From Nitrosomonas eutropha (lineage in GTDB: Bacteria > Pseudomonadota > Gammaproteobacteria > Burkholderiales > Nitrosomonadaceae), in assembly GCF_900116685.1 (NCBI RefSeq), contig NZ_FPBL01000009.1, positions 1 through 64,000 of the forward strand: a stretch of 64,000 nt of DNA. The letters run 5' to 3'. A model generated the notes under the pieces. It did not search any database, was not told the origin of the DNA, and saw nothing but the letters and a program-made list of their open reading frames with translations. Made by a program: the position numbers and the translations under genes. Position 1 is the stretch's first letter. Each line of letters begins with the position of its first letter. Shown one piece after another: positions 1-6,722 of this stretch.

Positions 1-363
1 CGCGCATTTACTGTCTGGCTAAAACGGGTATTCTTACCCGGCAGAATGCCCAAAACCAGCTTCGATGAAATTCATGATTTACAGGAGGTACACAGCATGC
101 TTTCAGAACGTGTCAAAGATTGGACCAAAGACTGGAAACAACAGGGAATTGAGGAAGGCAAACAGATAGGTATCCGTGAAGGACGACAGGAAGGACGATT
201 GGAGGGTGAGGTAGAATTTTTTTTGAGGCTGCTGGAGAGAAAATTTGGTTCGATAGATGAAATTACCCAGACTCGTATTAAATCTACAGATTCGCAGACT
301 TTGTTGCGCTGGGGTGAGCGGATTCTGGTAGCACAAACTATCGAAGAAGTATTCGAAGAGTAA
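1..363 (+). CDS. Rpn-family nuclease/transposase-like protein, C-terminal part
   Basis: The reading frame is open from the first base of the window, so the gene starts upstream and only its last 120 codons are present; the ATG at 46 is an internal methionine. The visible part carries the hallmark tail of Rpn (recombination-promoting nuclease, PD-(D/E)XK) proteins: a LKRVFLPGR segment, then DLQEVHSMLSERVKDW, a Gly-Glu-Arg-rich stretch with repeated EG steps (GIEEGKQIGIREGRQEG), and an acidic C-terminal helix ending EEVFEE. The catalytic N-terminal domain lies outside the window, so I cannot say whether it is intact. Family members act on DNA and promote RecA-independent recombination; here this is inferred from the tail alone. 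It borders a strip rich in toxin-antitoxin remnants and repeats. Confidence 0.75.
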   Translation, partial: RAFTVWLKRVFLPGRMPKTSFDEIHDLQEVHSMLSERVKDWTKDWKQQGIEEGKQIGIREGRQEGRLEGEVEFFLRLLERKFGSIDEITQTRIKSTDSQTLLRWGERILVAQTIEEVFEE

Positions 364-795
364 TGATTTCTGCATTTACGCACCCTTTCATCCCGCCATT
401 ATGGTTGCAGGGGTGCAAAGTTGCCGGTTTCTGTCATCGTTATAACAGCACGGTTAAAGGCGCTTGAATAGCGCGGCCAGCCACAGAGTGGCATTTCCCG
501 CGAGAGTCTGTCGATAAAGACAGTACGATACAAGCCCGCCAGTCGGTTCCAGGTTGAACACCATGGTGTTACCCCTCCGCTATATTTTGTACAAGTACGT
601 TATGAAAACTGGGAGCAATAAAGCACCGGGGTTGCGCGGAAAATACCACCTATCAAATCATCAATGGCAAAGTGGAGAAATTATCGTAATCGCCTCTTTT
701 GACTACCTCTGTCTTTACAGGCTACGGCAATCCAGTTATTCCATTTCCACCCGATTTGATGACAAAATGCACACATATGTGCTAGTATTACACTC
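364..795. other. 432-bp stretch without a convincing gene
   Basis: No recognised gene. A perfect 14-bp palindrome AACACCATGGTGTT lies at 557-570. On the minus strand a 36-codon frame (454-564) starts inside that palindrome behind a purine-rich ribosome-binding-like stretch (ggagggg), but its product resembles nothing I know. The plus-strand frame at 554-799 also has no recognisable content. The right edge holds the promoter of the toxin gene. Confidence 0.5.
759..788 (+). promoter_or_regulatory. Promoter and palindromic operator of the toxin-antitoxin operon
   Basis: A -35-like ATGACA (759-764) and a -10-like TAGTAT (783-788) are 18 bp apart. The spacer contains a perfect 14-bp palindrome, GCACACATATGTGC, at 769-782, where a dimeric ribbon-helix-helix antitoxin would block polymerase. 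The toxin ATG at 796 lies about 8 bp after the -10 box and has no Shine-Dalgarno sequence, so the mRNA may be leaderless. Promoter and operator are inferred from sequence only. Confidence 0.5.
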
Positions 796-1074
796 ATGAA
801 AATCTTCAACTGGAGTCCTGACAAGAATCAACAGCTTATAATTGATCGTGGCAAGTCATTTGAAGAAGCTGTCTTTAGTATTCTGAACGGAGGACTGCTG
901 GATGAAATCGTCTATCCAAATACTACGGATTACCCCAATCAACGTATATTTGTGATCCAGATTCACGATTACGTCTATCTGGTGCCCTACGTGGAAAGCC
1001 AGGATGAGATTTTTCTTAAAACAATTATCCCCAGCAGAAAATTCACCAGGATATACCTCGGAAGTGAAATATGA
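796..1074 (+). CDS. BrnT-like toxin of a type II toxin-antitoxin pair
   Basis: A 92-residue protein shaped like BrnT/RelE-fold RNase toxins: an N-terminal FNWSPDKN strand, a helix with the GKSFEEAVFSI motif (BrnT proteins have a similar GVSFEEA segment), two beta strands (RIFVIQIHDYVYLVPYV) and a C-terminal IIPSRKFTRIYL segment that corresponds to the usual IISARKAT end. BrnT toxins cleave mRNA and are neutralised by a cognate DNA-binding antitoxin. The stop codon overlaps the start of the downstream antitoxin gene by 4 bp (ATGA), so the two are translationally coupled. No obvious ribosome-binding site precedes the ATG, and the likely -10 box is only a few bases upstream. The pair appears intact, unlike the neighbouring vapBC. 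Confidence 0.7.
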   Translation: MKIFNWSPDKNQQLIIDRGKSFEEAVFSILNGGLLDEIVYPNTTDYPNQRIFVIQIHDYVYLVPYVESQDEIFLKTIIPSRKFTRIYLGSEI

Positions 1075-1370
1075 ACAAAGAAAAACTATCACAGGAAGAG
1101 AAAACGCTGCTTGATGCGGTAGAGTCCGGCAAGTACGAATCGACGCTAACCAAATCACGCAGAAAAGAACTTGAGGCTGCGGCCAATCTTACCTTCAAGA
1201 AGGATAAGAGAATAAATATTCGCATATCGAACAGGGATCTTGTCGCTATTCAGTCCAGAGCAATTGAAGAAGGCATCCCATATCAAACGCTTGTCTCCAG
1301 TATTATTCATAAATACATATCTGGCTCACTGCAAGATCTCACAGCGCGCAAATCGGGCAAGCCCGGCTGA
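1071..1370 (+). CDS. Ribbon-helix-helix (CopG/BrnA-like) antitoxin
   Basis: A 99-residue protein. The first half is charged and helical (KLSQEEKTLLDAVESGKYES), typical of the toxin-wrapping part. Residues about 48-85 form a ribbon-helix-helix DNA-binding domain: strand KRINIRIS, helix NRDLVAIQSRAIEEG, then IPYQTLVSSIIHKYISG, as in CopG/BrnA antitoxins. It would neutralise the toxin encoded immediately upstream and repress the operon through the palindrome at 769-782. GGAAGTGA just before the ATG is a plausible ribosome-binding site. The last ten or so codons run almost to the REP cluster that starts near 1374, so the natural C-terminus may have been changed by repeat insertion. Confidence 0.75.
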   Translation: MNKEKLSQEEKTLLDAVESGKYESTLTKSRRKELEAAANLTFKKDKRINIRISNRDLVAIQSRAIEEGIPYQTLVSSIIHKYISGSLQDLTARKSGKPG

Positions 1371-1373
1371 GAA

Positions 1374-1955
1374 CTGGATTGCCGCGTCGGCTACACCTCC
1401 TCGCAAGGACACAAAGCGGGCACGATATGATCACCTCAACCTCTGCGGTCTTTGCGAACCCGCAAGGGTGAAGCAATCCAGAAACAACAACATTAGTAGC
1501 CTACACAAGACTAACAACTCCCTTCATTGTCACAATCGCATGGATTGCTTCACGCCACTGGCGTTCGCAAAGACGGTAAAAATTTGTTGATCCAGATGCC
1601 ATTTGAGTTTTAATGGGAGTAAAGCGGTATTTTACTGGATTGTTTCACCAGCTGCGCCGTTTCGCAATGACGGCTCCGATCTCTATCCCTTTTCCTGCTC
1701 GCTTAAAATACGTCTATTCCAAACGAGGATCAAGCATAGGATGACGGTGGTTGATAAATGATGCTGTAGTGCATCACACCTCGTCTTTGCGAGGCTATCA
1801 GGCCATGGCGATCCAGCGCCTCTGCAATCGACTAACTGGATTGCTTCCAGCTTCACTTCATTCGCAGTCGCAAAGACGGCAGAAATCAGGGTAATCTGCA
1901 TTATGCCCACTTCGTCGTTGCGAGGAGGTCGCAGGCCGACGCGGCAATCCAGCGC
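1374..1955. repeat. Cluster of REP-type palindromic repeats (array A)
   Basis: At least seven related units alternate in orientation. Each has an arm reading CTGGATTGC at one end and GCAAAGACGG or GCAATGACGG at the other, with a variable palindromic middle. Approximate units: 1374-1410, 1446-1482, 1541-1580, 1639-1676, 1783-1818, 1838-1878 and 1911-1952. This matches the widely distributed REP family whose consensus resembles a GTCATTGCGAGG...GCAATCCAG hairpin. Such elements are usually moved by a RAYT (Y1 tyrosine) transposase, which is not in this window. Segment 1541-1642 is almost identical to 3039-3141. No gene is visible between 1371 and 2062. Confidence 0.8.
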
Positions 1956-2062
1956 CGCCAGTAACGAAAAGGAAATCGGTAATTTTTACATTCTGTCGGC
2001 GTTGTTATCTGAGGTTACTTGGTAGAAAAGGATGTCAAACAATCTTCAATCCAACAGAGCGA

Positions 2063-2463
2063 TCAGGTAATCCAATTTTCCAAACGCAAACCATCTACTC
2101 GTTCAAATTCACGCAGGTTATTGCTGACCAGGATAAAATCTTCACTGCGAGCATGGGCGGCGATGTGCAAGTCATTCACGCCGATGGGCTTTCCTTTTCG
2201 CTCCAGATCAGCGCGCATATCACCATAATGCCCGGCTGCTTTACTGGTACACGACAGCACTTCCAAACGGGATAAAAATCAGCCACCTGTCGCAGGTTGT
2301 GCTCACGCTGCTGGCTTTTTTCTGCGCCGTGCAGTAACTCGGCTTCGGTAACAGCGCTTACGCACATCATGTCTGCATAGCGGTTAAAGGTAACCAGCGC
2401 TTCTATTGGCCGACGTTTGATAACGTAGATGGCGATGTTCGTATCCAGCATATATTTGAGCAT
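2063..2463 (-). pseudogene. vapC: VapC-type PIN-domain ribonuclease, frameshifted
   Basis: The N-terminal half (from the ATG at 2463) reads MLKYMLDTNIAIYVI with the PIN-domain acidic DTN motif and continues to the conserved SAVTEAELLHGAEKS. The C-terminal half is in another frame and carries VNDLHIAAHARS and ILVSNNLREFERV, the second and third acidic clusters of VapC. The frames meet at a run of five A on the plus strand (2274-2278): one extra base there would restore a 133-residue VapC, the normal family length. The gene is thus a near-intact tRNA/rRNA-cleaving toxin broken by a single-base deletion, or a sequencing error in a homopolymer. Its ATG overlaps the vapB stop codon. With vapB also broken the pair is probably dead. 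Confidence 0.85.
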
Positions 2464-2677
2464 CAAAACACCTCGCGCTCCTGCTGCTCCTGACTGGCAC
2501 GTTCAGACAGAAAATCTTCTGAAACGCCTTGTTCCGCCAGAAAAAAGCTGTCCCAGGCATGGTCAACCGGGGTCAGGATTCGCTCTTTACCCAGTTTACG
2601 TACCCAGACCTTTTTCACATTATCGGCAAACGCACAGCCTGAGTACGATTATTTTCAAAAACAGTACCTGTATACAT
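2463..2677 (-). pseudogene. vapB: VapB antitoxin, internal deletion with frameshift
   Basis: From the ATG at 2677 the product reads MYTGTVFENNRTQAVRLP, the typical AbrB-type VapB start, then hits a stop. The other frame continues NVKKVWVRKLGKERILTPVD and ends SQEQQEREVF at the stop overlapping vapC. VapB proteins normally have about six residues between RLP and the NVKKV region. The span is 215 nt; adding 19 nt gives 234 nt, exactly a 77-residue VapB. A 19-bp deletion between two short TTTGCCG-like direct repeats near 2621-2631 would explain it, but the ancestral sequence is my reconstruction. The gene cannot make a full antitoxin, which fits the damaged toxin next to it. Confidence 0.8.
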
Positions 2678-2708
2678 CACGATTCTCCAATAAAAACAGA
2701 CAGATACT

Positions 2709-2879
2709 GTTAGTATATAGCATTGCTCGTTGTATGGGCATCTGCGGGAGGAATATCTACCTATTTTTTGGTATGGAGATGGGTACTGCACCACCCGATC
2801 TATAGCACGTACAACTTCGGCCTGAAATCGTAATCCGAGATTCTTTCGTTCAGAATCACTCTCATTTTTTGCTGCAAAC
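2709..2879 (-). pseudogene. ParE/RelE-type toxin remnant
   Basis: No start codon or full gene is present, but one open frame on the minus strand encodes ERKNLGLRFQAEVVRAIDRV followed by VQYPSPYQKIG and SSRRCPYNE. This matches the central part of ParE/RelE-superfamily toxins (GLG.RF..EV..A...I...P..Y..I....RR....FPY). The expected N-terminal AA-YYE region is only loosely visible and the C-terminal FPYGVIY strand is degraded. No cognate antitoxin gene is visible. I read it as a fossil of a third toxin-antitoxin locus in this strip. Confidence 0.5.
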
Positions 2880-2943
2880 AGAAGCAGTTTTCCTCAATTT
2901 TTATTGTCATCGCGCAGTGCGGATCCTATGGGCATGATGTGGA

Positions 2944-3165
2944 TTGCTCCAATCCCTGTGGTCTTTGCGAACCTGCAAGGGTGAAGCAACCCAGTATGAT
3001 GCGCGGCGATCCAGCAAAGGTAATGACAACAAAAGTACTGGATTGCTTCACGCCACTGGCGTTCGCAAAGACGGTAAAAATTTATTGATCCAGATGCCAT
3101 TTGAGTTTTGATGGGAGTAAAAGCGGCATTTTATTGGATTGCTTCCCAATCTGCTGGGTTGCTCG
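2944..3165. repeat. REP-type palindromic repeat cluster (array B), partial duplicate of array A
   Basis: Three REP-like units: 2960-2993 (GTCTTTGCGAAC...GAAGCAACCCAG), 3039-3077 (TGGATTGCTTCACG...CGCAAAGACGG) and 3136-3163. Segment 3039-3141 aligns with 1541-1642 with four substitutions and one single-base indel by eye, including about 60 bp of non-REP sequence, and 2958-2993 resembles 1446-1482. A compound unit was therefore copied, not just single REPs. It ends 130 bp before the ABC-F gene. Apart from the ParE-like remnant I see no gene between 2678 and 3295. Confidence 0.8.
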
Positions 3166-3295
3166 TTTTTAGGTTTTACTTGACCAGGTCACCCATGAGT
3201 GACACGGTGAATCCAAGCCGTTCGGGAGAAGCTGCTGGAAATCCGGACCATCAATCTGGATCGGTAACAGCCACGAAACTGCTAAACTGCGCGCC

Positions 3296-5206
3296 ATGAT
3301 AAGAATCTTAGAACTGACCTTGCAACGTGGCCCTCTACGCTTACTGGAAAATGCAGATTTAACCCTGCACCCAGGGCATAAAGTCGGCTTAATTGGTGCC
3401 AATGGCGCCGGCAAATCTAGCTTATTTGCCCTGCTACGTGGTGAACTGCATCCTGATGCGGGCGATTGCGTATTACCGATGAACTGGCGCATTGCCCATA
3501 TGCGTCAAGAAATCGATGCACCTGATTGTAATGCGATTGATTATGTGCTCGATGGTGATAGCTACTTGCGCGATATTCAACAGCAACTGGTCAAAGCTGA
3601 ACAACGACAAGATGGAGTTGAGCTTGGCCGCTTGTACTCGGAACTTGATAATGCTGATGCCTATACTTCCGACGCGCGCGCACGTAAATTATTAGCTGGT
3701 TTGGGTTTCCTGGAAGAACAAATGGAAAATCAGGTCAATAGCTTTTCCGGTGGCTGGCGGATGCGTTTAAATCTGGCACAAGCGTTAATGTGCCCATCAG
3801 ACTTGCTATTACTTGATGAGCCCACTAACCACTTGGATCTCGATGCGATTTTATGGTTGGAAAGTTGGTTGCAAAGCTATCCCGGCACCTTACTACTGAT
3901 TTCCCATGATCGTGATTTTTTAGATGCAGTGGTCGGTCATATTGTCCATATTGATCAGCAAAAACTAACACTATATTGCGGCGGCTATACAGCCTTTGAA
4001 CGCGCCCGTGCTGCACGTATTATGCAGCAACAACAAGCGCACGAAAAACAAAGAGCACAGCGCGCGCATATGGAAGACTTCATCCGACGCTTTAAAGCCA
4101 AGGCCAGTAAAGCACGGCAGGCACAAAGCCGTGTTAAGGCCCTGGAACGCATGGAGGAGCTGGCGCCAGCACACTTTGATTCACCTTTTGACTTTATTTT
4201 CCGCGCGGCTGATAAAGTCTCTACACCGTTGCTGAATCTCAATGAAGCAGCGCTTGGCTACAACGTGGGACAGCCTGTTTTAAGCAATGTAAAGCTACAA
4301 TTAGTCCCGGGCGCACGGATTGCTTTGCTTGGCCCCAACGGTGCAGGCAAATCAACTCTGATTAAAAGTATTGTGGGTGATTTACCGCTATTGGCAGGCG
4401 ATCTTGCCTGTGGTGAAAACTTAGTGATTGGCTACTTTGCCCAGCATCAACTAGACTCACTTGATCCCAAAGCCAGCCCGTTGCTGCATTTTCAACGCAT
4501 TGCTCAAGATGAGCGCGAGCAAGTTTTGCGTAATTTCCTCGGCGGTTTTAATTTTCGCGGCAAGCGCTGTGATGAACCCGTGCTCAATTTCTCCGGTGGT
4601 GAAAAAGCCCGCTTAGCTTTGGCGCTGATCGCGTGGGGTAAACCTAATTTATTACTGCTCGATGAGCCCACCAACCACCTTGATTTGGAAATGCGACAAG
4701 CATTGAGTATGGCTTTACAAGATTTCTCCGGCGCACTGCTGCTAGTGTCTCACGATCGCCATCTGATTAAAAGTACCATGGATGAGTTGTACTTAGTTGC
4801 TGAGGACCATGTGCGAGAGTTTGCAGGCGATCTTGAAGATTACAGCAAATGGCTCAACGATTATCGTTTGCGCCAGCGTCCTAATAACGATGCAGCCAGC
4901 CCCGATAAAGTCGATCGCCGCGCACAACGTCAAGCAGCCGCAGCACTACGTAAACAACTGGCACCACTACGCAAGCACACTGATACATTAGAAAAGCAGT
5001 TAGATAACATTCAAAAAGAGCTACAGGCTTTGGAAATCATCTTGGCTAATAGTAGTCTCTATGAGCAGCCGCAAAAAGATCAGCTCAAGCAACACCTAAG
5101 CCAGCAAACCAACTTGCTACAAAAGCAAGTAAAACTGGAAGAAACCTGGCTCAATAACTTAGAAGAGCTAGAATTATTGCAAAGTGAACTTGGGGAAGAT
5201 GCATAA
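3296..5206 (+). CDS. ABC-F family ATPase (YheS/Uup group)
   Basis: A 636-residue soluble protein with two ABC domains and no membrane segment. Domain 1 has Walker A GANGAGKS (residues 34-41), signature FSGGWRMRL and Walker B LLLLDEPTNHLD. Domain 2 has Walker A GPNGAGKST, signature FSGGEKARL and LLLLDEPTNHLD. Between them lies the basic ABC-F linker (DFIRRFKAKASKARQAQSR), which in this family reaches the ribosomal P-site tRNA. The C-terminal 100 residues form a lysine- and glutamine-rich coiled coil. ABC-F proteins modulate stalled or antibiotic-bound ribosomes; the length and C-terminal coil fit the YheS/Uup housekeeping type better than a resistance type. It stands alone between repeats and broken genes, with no operon partner. 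Confidence 0.9.
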   Translation: MIRILELTLQRGPLRLLENADLTLHPGHKVGLIGANGAGKSSLFALLRGELHPDAGDCVLPMNWRIAHMRQEIDAPDCNAIDYVLDGDSYLRDIQQQLVKAEQRQDGVELGRLYSELDNADAYTSDARARKLLAGLGFLEEQMENQVNSFSGGWRMRLNLAQALMCPSDLLLLDEPTNHLDLDAILWLESWLQSYPGTLLLISHDRDFLDAVVGHIVHIDQQKLTLYCGGYTAFERARAARIMQQQQAHEKQRAQRAHMEDFIRRFKAKASKARQAQSRVKALERMEELAPAHFDSPFDFIFRAADKVSTPLLNLNEAALGYNVGQPVLSNVKLQLVPGARIALLGPNGAGKSTLIKSIVGDLPLLAGDLACGENLVIGYFAQHQLDSLDPKASPLLHFQRIAQDEREQVLRNFLGGFNFRGKRCDEPVLNFSGGEKARLALALIAWGKPNLLLLDEPTNHLDLEMRQALSMALQDFSGALLLVSHDRHLIKSTMDELYLVAEDHVREFAGDLEDYSKWLNDYRLRQRPNNDAASPDKVDRRAQRQAAAALRKQLAPLRKHTDTLEKQLDNIQKELQALEIILANSSLYEQPQKDQLKQHLSQQTNLLQKQVKLEETWLNNLEELELLQSELGEDA

Positions 5207-5260
5207 CACAACCTTATCCCTGTCAATTTCATACACTAGAACGATAGCTTTCATGCGTAA

Positions 5261-5404
5261 TTAGTTCGCGGGTGCCGGAAAGCGTGCCTGGCGGCGCTGC
5301 TTGATGTAGCCGCGCATCAGCTCACGCATGACCTGGGAGGCTGGTCGATCCTCGCTGACAGCTTCTGCCATGAAAGTTTCGCGTAGTTCCGGTTCTAGCT
5401 TCAT
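5261..5404 (-). CDS. Small RHH-like antitoxin, orphan
   Basis: A 47-codon frame beginning MKLEPELRETFMAEA and continuing RPASQVMRELMRGYI resembles short ribbon-helix-helix antitoxins that open with a FTMKLEPELR strand and have a PASQVVRELM helix. The same frame is open back to a TGA at 5441; a TTG at 5425 would give 54 residues and restore the NNVFT strand usually found before MKLEP. No toxin gene follows on the minus strand before the ABC-F stop, and the frame upstream (5445-5560) shows nothing I can assign. It may be a solitary or decaying antitoxin. This fills most of the 337-bp gap between the ABC-F gene and the permease pseudogene. Confidence 0.55.
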   Translation of the reverse strand: MKLEPELRETFMAEAVSEDRPASQVMRELMRGYIKQRRQARFPAPAN

Positions 5405-5543
5405 TGTGAAAACGTTGTTGTGCAAGATACAGGGATGGTTTCATAAACGTATTCTTCTGGTACGCAGAGCCTGCTCGTGTATTGCCTGTTGGCGAGTTGA
5501 TGGATCCAGCACCAGCAATATCAATGGGTAGATTGAATTGGTA

Positions 5544-6362
5544 TCAAAGAACATCAGCAAATCCTTTTCTGGTTTTCTGAAACCAGGCAAAGCCCAGCCA
5601 GGCAATGAAGCCAGTGGCCAGCCAGTAGAGTCCTAATATGGCGAACTCAGGTATTTTTCCCCAGTACAGGACATCCCTAACCATTTCGACGACCGGGGTG
5701 AGTGGGTTCAGGTACAGCCAGTGCCGGTAGTTTTCAGGCAAGGCAGTTGCCGGGTAAAAAATAGGGCTCAGGAACATCAATACCGTGGTGAGGACACCGA
5801 TGAATTGAGATACATCCCGCAAAAACACCCCCAGTGAGGCCAGGGCCCAGCTTAAACCCATGATGAACAGACAAAACGGCAGGATGACCAGCGGTAGAAA
5901 TAACAGGGTGACGTGCGGCACACCAAACGTGGCCAGGTAGGCCACGAGCCAAACAACCAGGCTGATCAATGCATGGTAAAGGGCGGAAAGTAGCGCGACG
6001 AAGGGTAGGATTTCCAGTGGAAAAACCACTTTTTTGACATAGTTAACGTTGGAAAGTATCAGCCCTGGAGCGCGATTAATGCACTCGGCAAACAGGTTGA
6101 ATACAATTAAACCGGCAAATAGCACCAGGGCAAATTCGGTTTTGGAATCACTGCCGGTATTCCAGCGCGCCTTGAATATCACGCTGAATACAAAAGTGTA
6201 TACAGCCAGCATGAAAATCGGATTGAAAAAGGATCACAGCAATCCTAAAACAGAGCCACGATAGCGCCCCAGCACTTCCCGTTTGGCAGAAGCGTGAACC
6301 AGACTGCGGCTGCGCCAGAGGCTGACGAACATTTCTATTGGTGTTGCTGAAAATTCACGCAT
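5544..6362 (-). pseudogene. Wzm/TagG-type polysaccharide ABC permease with premature stop
   Basis: The natural start is the ATG at 6362 (MREFSATPIEMFVSLWRSRS), typical of ABC-2 permeases for O-antigen or capsule export. The frame continues to KREVLGRYRGSVLGLL, then has TGA at codon 43 (plus-strand 6234-6236) where relatives have Trp in LLWSFFNP; TGG to TGA is a single change. After the stop, SFFNPIFMLAVYTFVF and about six membrane segments continue without damage to the normal end (272 codons in total). An internal ATG at 6212 would yield 222 residues lacking the cytoplasmic N-terminus and part of the first membrane segment. No Wzt ATPase partner is nearby, so the gene is probably inactive. 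Confidence 0.8.
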
Positions 6363-6722
6363 CGGTTAAGTATTTTCGTTTACTGGCACAAGTTAGCTCC
6401 GCGATAATCAAAATCACTGCCGGTTGCTGCTGGCAAATCTGGTTAGCACCCGGCACAAACTGTAACGCGTTTTTCACGAAAATTTCAAGCGCCACAATGC
6501 GTTGTTGTATGCGGGATACTGATCTCAACGTGTTTCAGGCACGCTACCGCCATGCTATTTCACTATCAGTAAGCGCGATCTACAGAATCTAAACAGGGAA
6601 TCCGATGGGTAAAGCGCAACAAAGGCTGTTGCCAGTTTGACGGCACTTTACCACAGCGGCATGTAGCGGCTCAATGATTCCAGTTGAGTAGATTGCTGTT
6701 CAGCTTGATTATCCGCATTTCA
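6363..6722. other. 360-bp intergenic stretch, no gene seen
   Basis: Lies between the 3' end of the NAD(P)HX repair gene and the start of the permease pseudogene, both on the minus strand. A plus-strand frame at 6338-6592 has no recognisable content. I see no RNA gene or clear terminator; it presumably carries the old promoter of the permease. Confidence 0.4.

Noticed and set aside
430-545. Apparent weak resemblance to the region downstream of rnpB (shared GTGGCATTTC and GTCGATAA words)
   Set aside because: Only short words match, not a continuous alignment; I do not call a duplication.
554-799. 81-codon plus-strand frame after the Rpn gene
   Set aside because: No recognisable domain, no good ribosome-binding site, and it runs through the promoter and operator of the toxin gene.
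1240-1910. Long frames across the REP array (for example 1240-1590 and 1683-1910)
   Set aside because: They are translations of palindromic repeats with no conserved protein content.
1374-1955. Possible CRISPR array because of regularly recurring similar units
   Set aside because: Units alternate in orientation, spacing is irregular (about 37 to 100 bp), and no cas gene is nearby; they match REP elements.
5445-5560. Minus-strand frame MFFDTNSIYPL that resembles a PIN-domain start
   Set aside because: It overlaps the end of the permease gene in another frame, stops after 37 codons and lacks the rest of a PIN domain.
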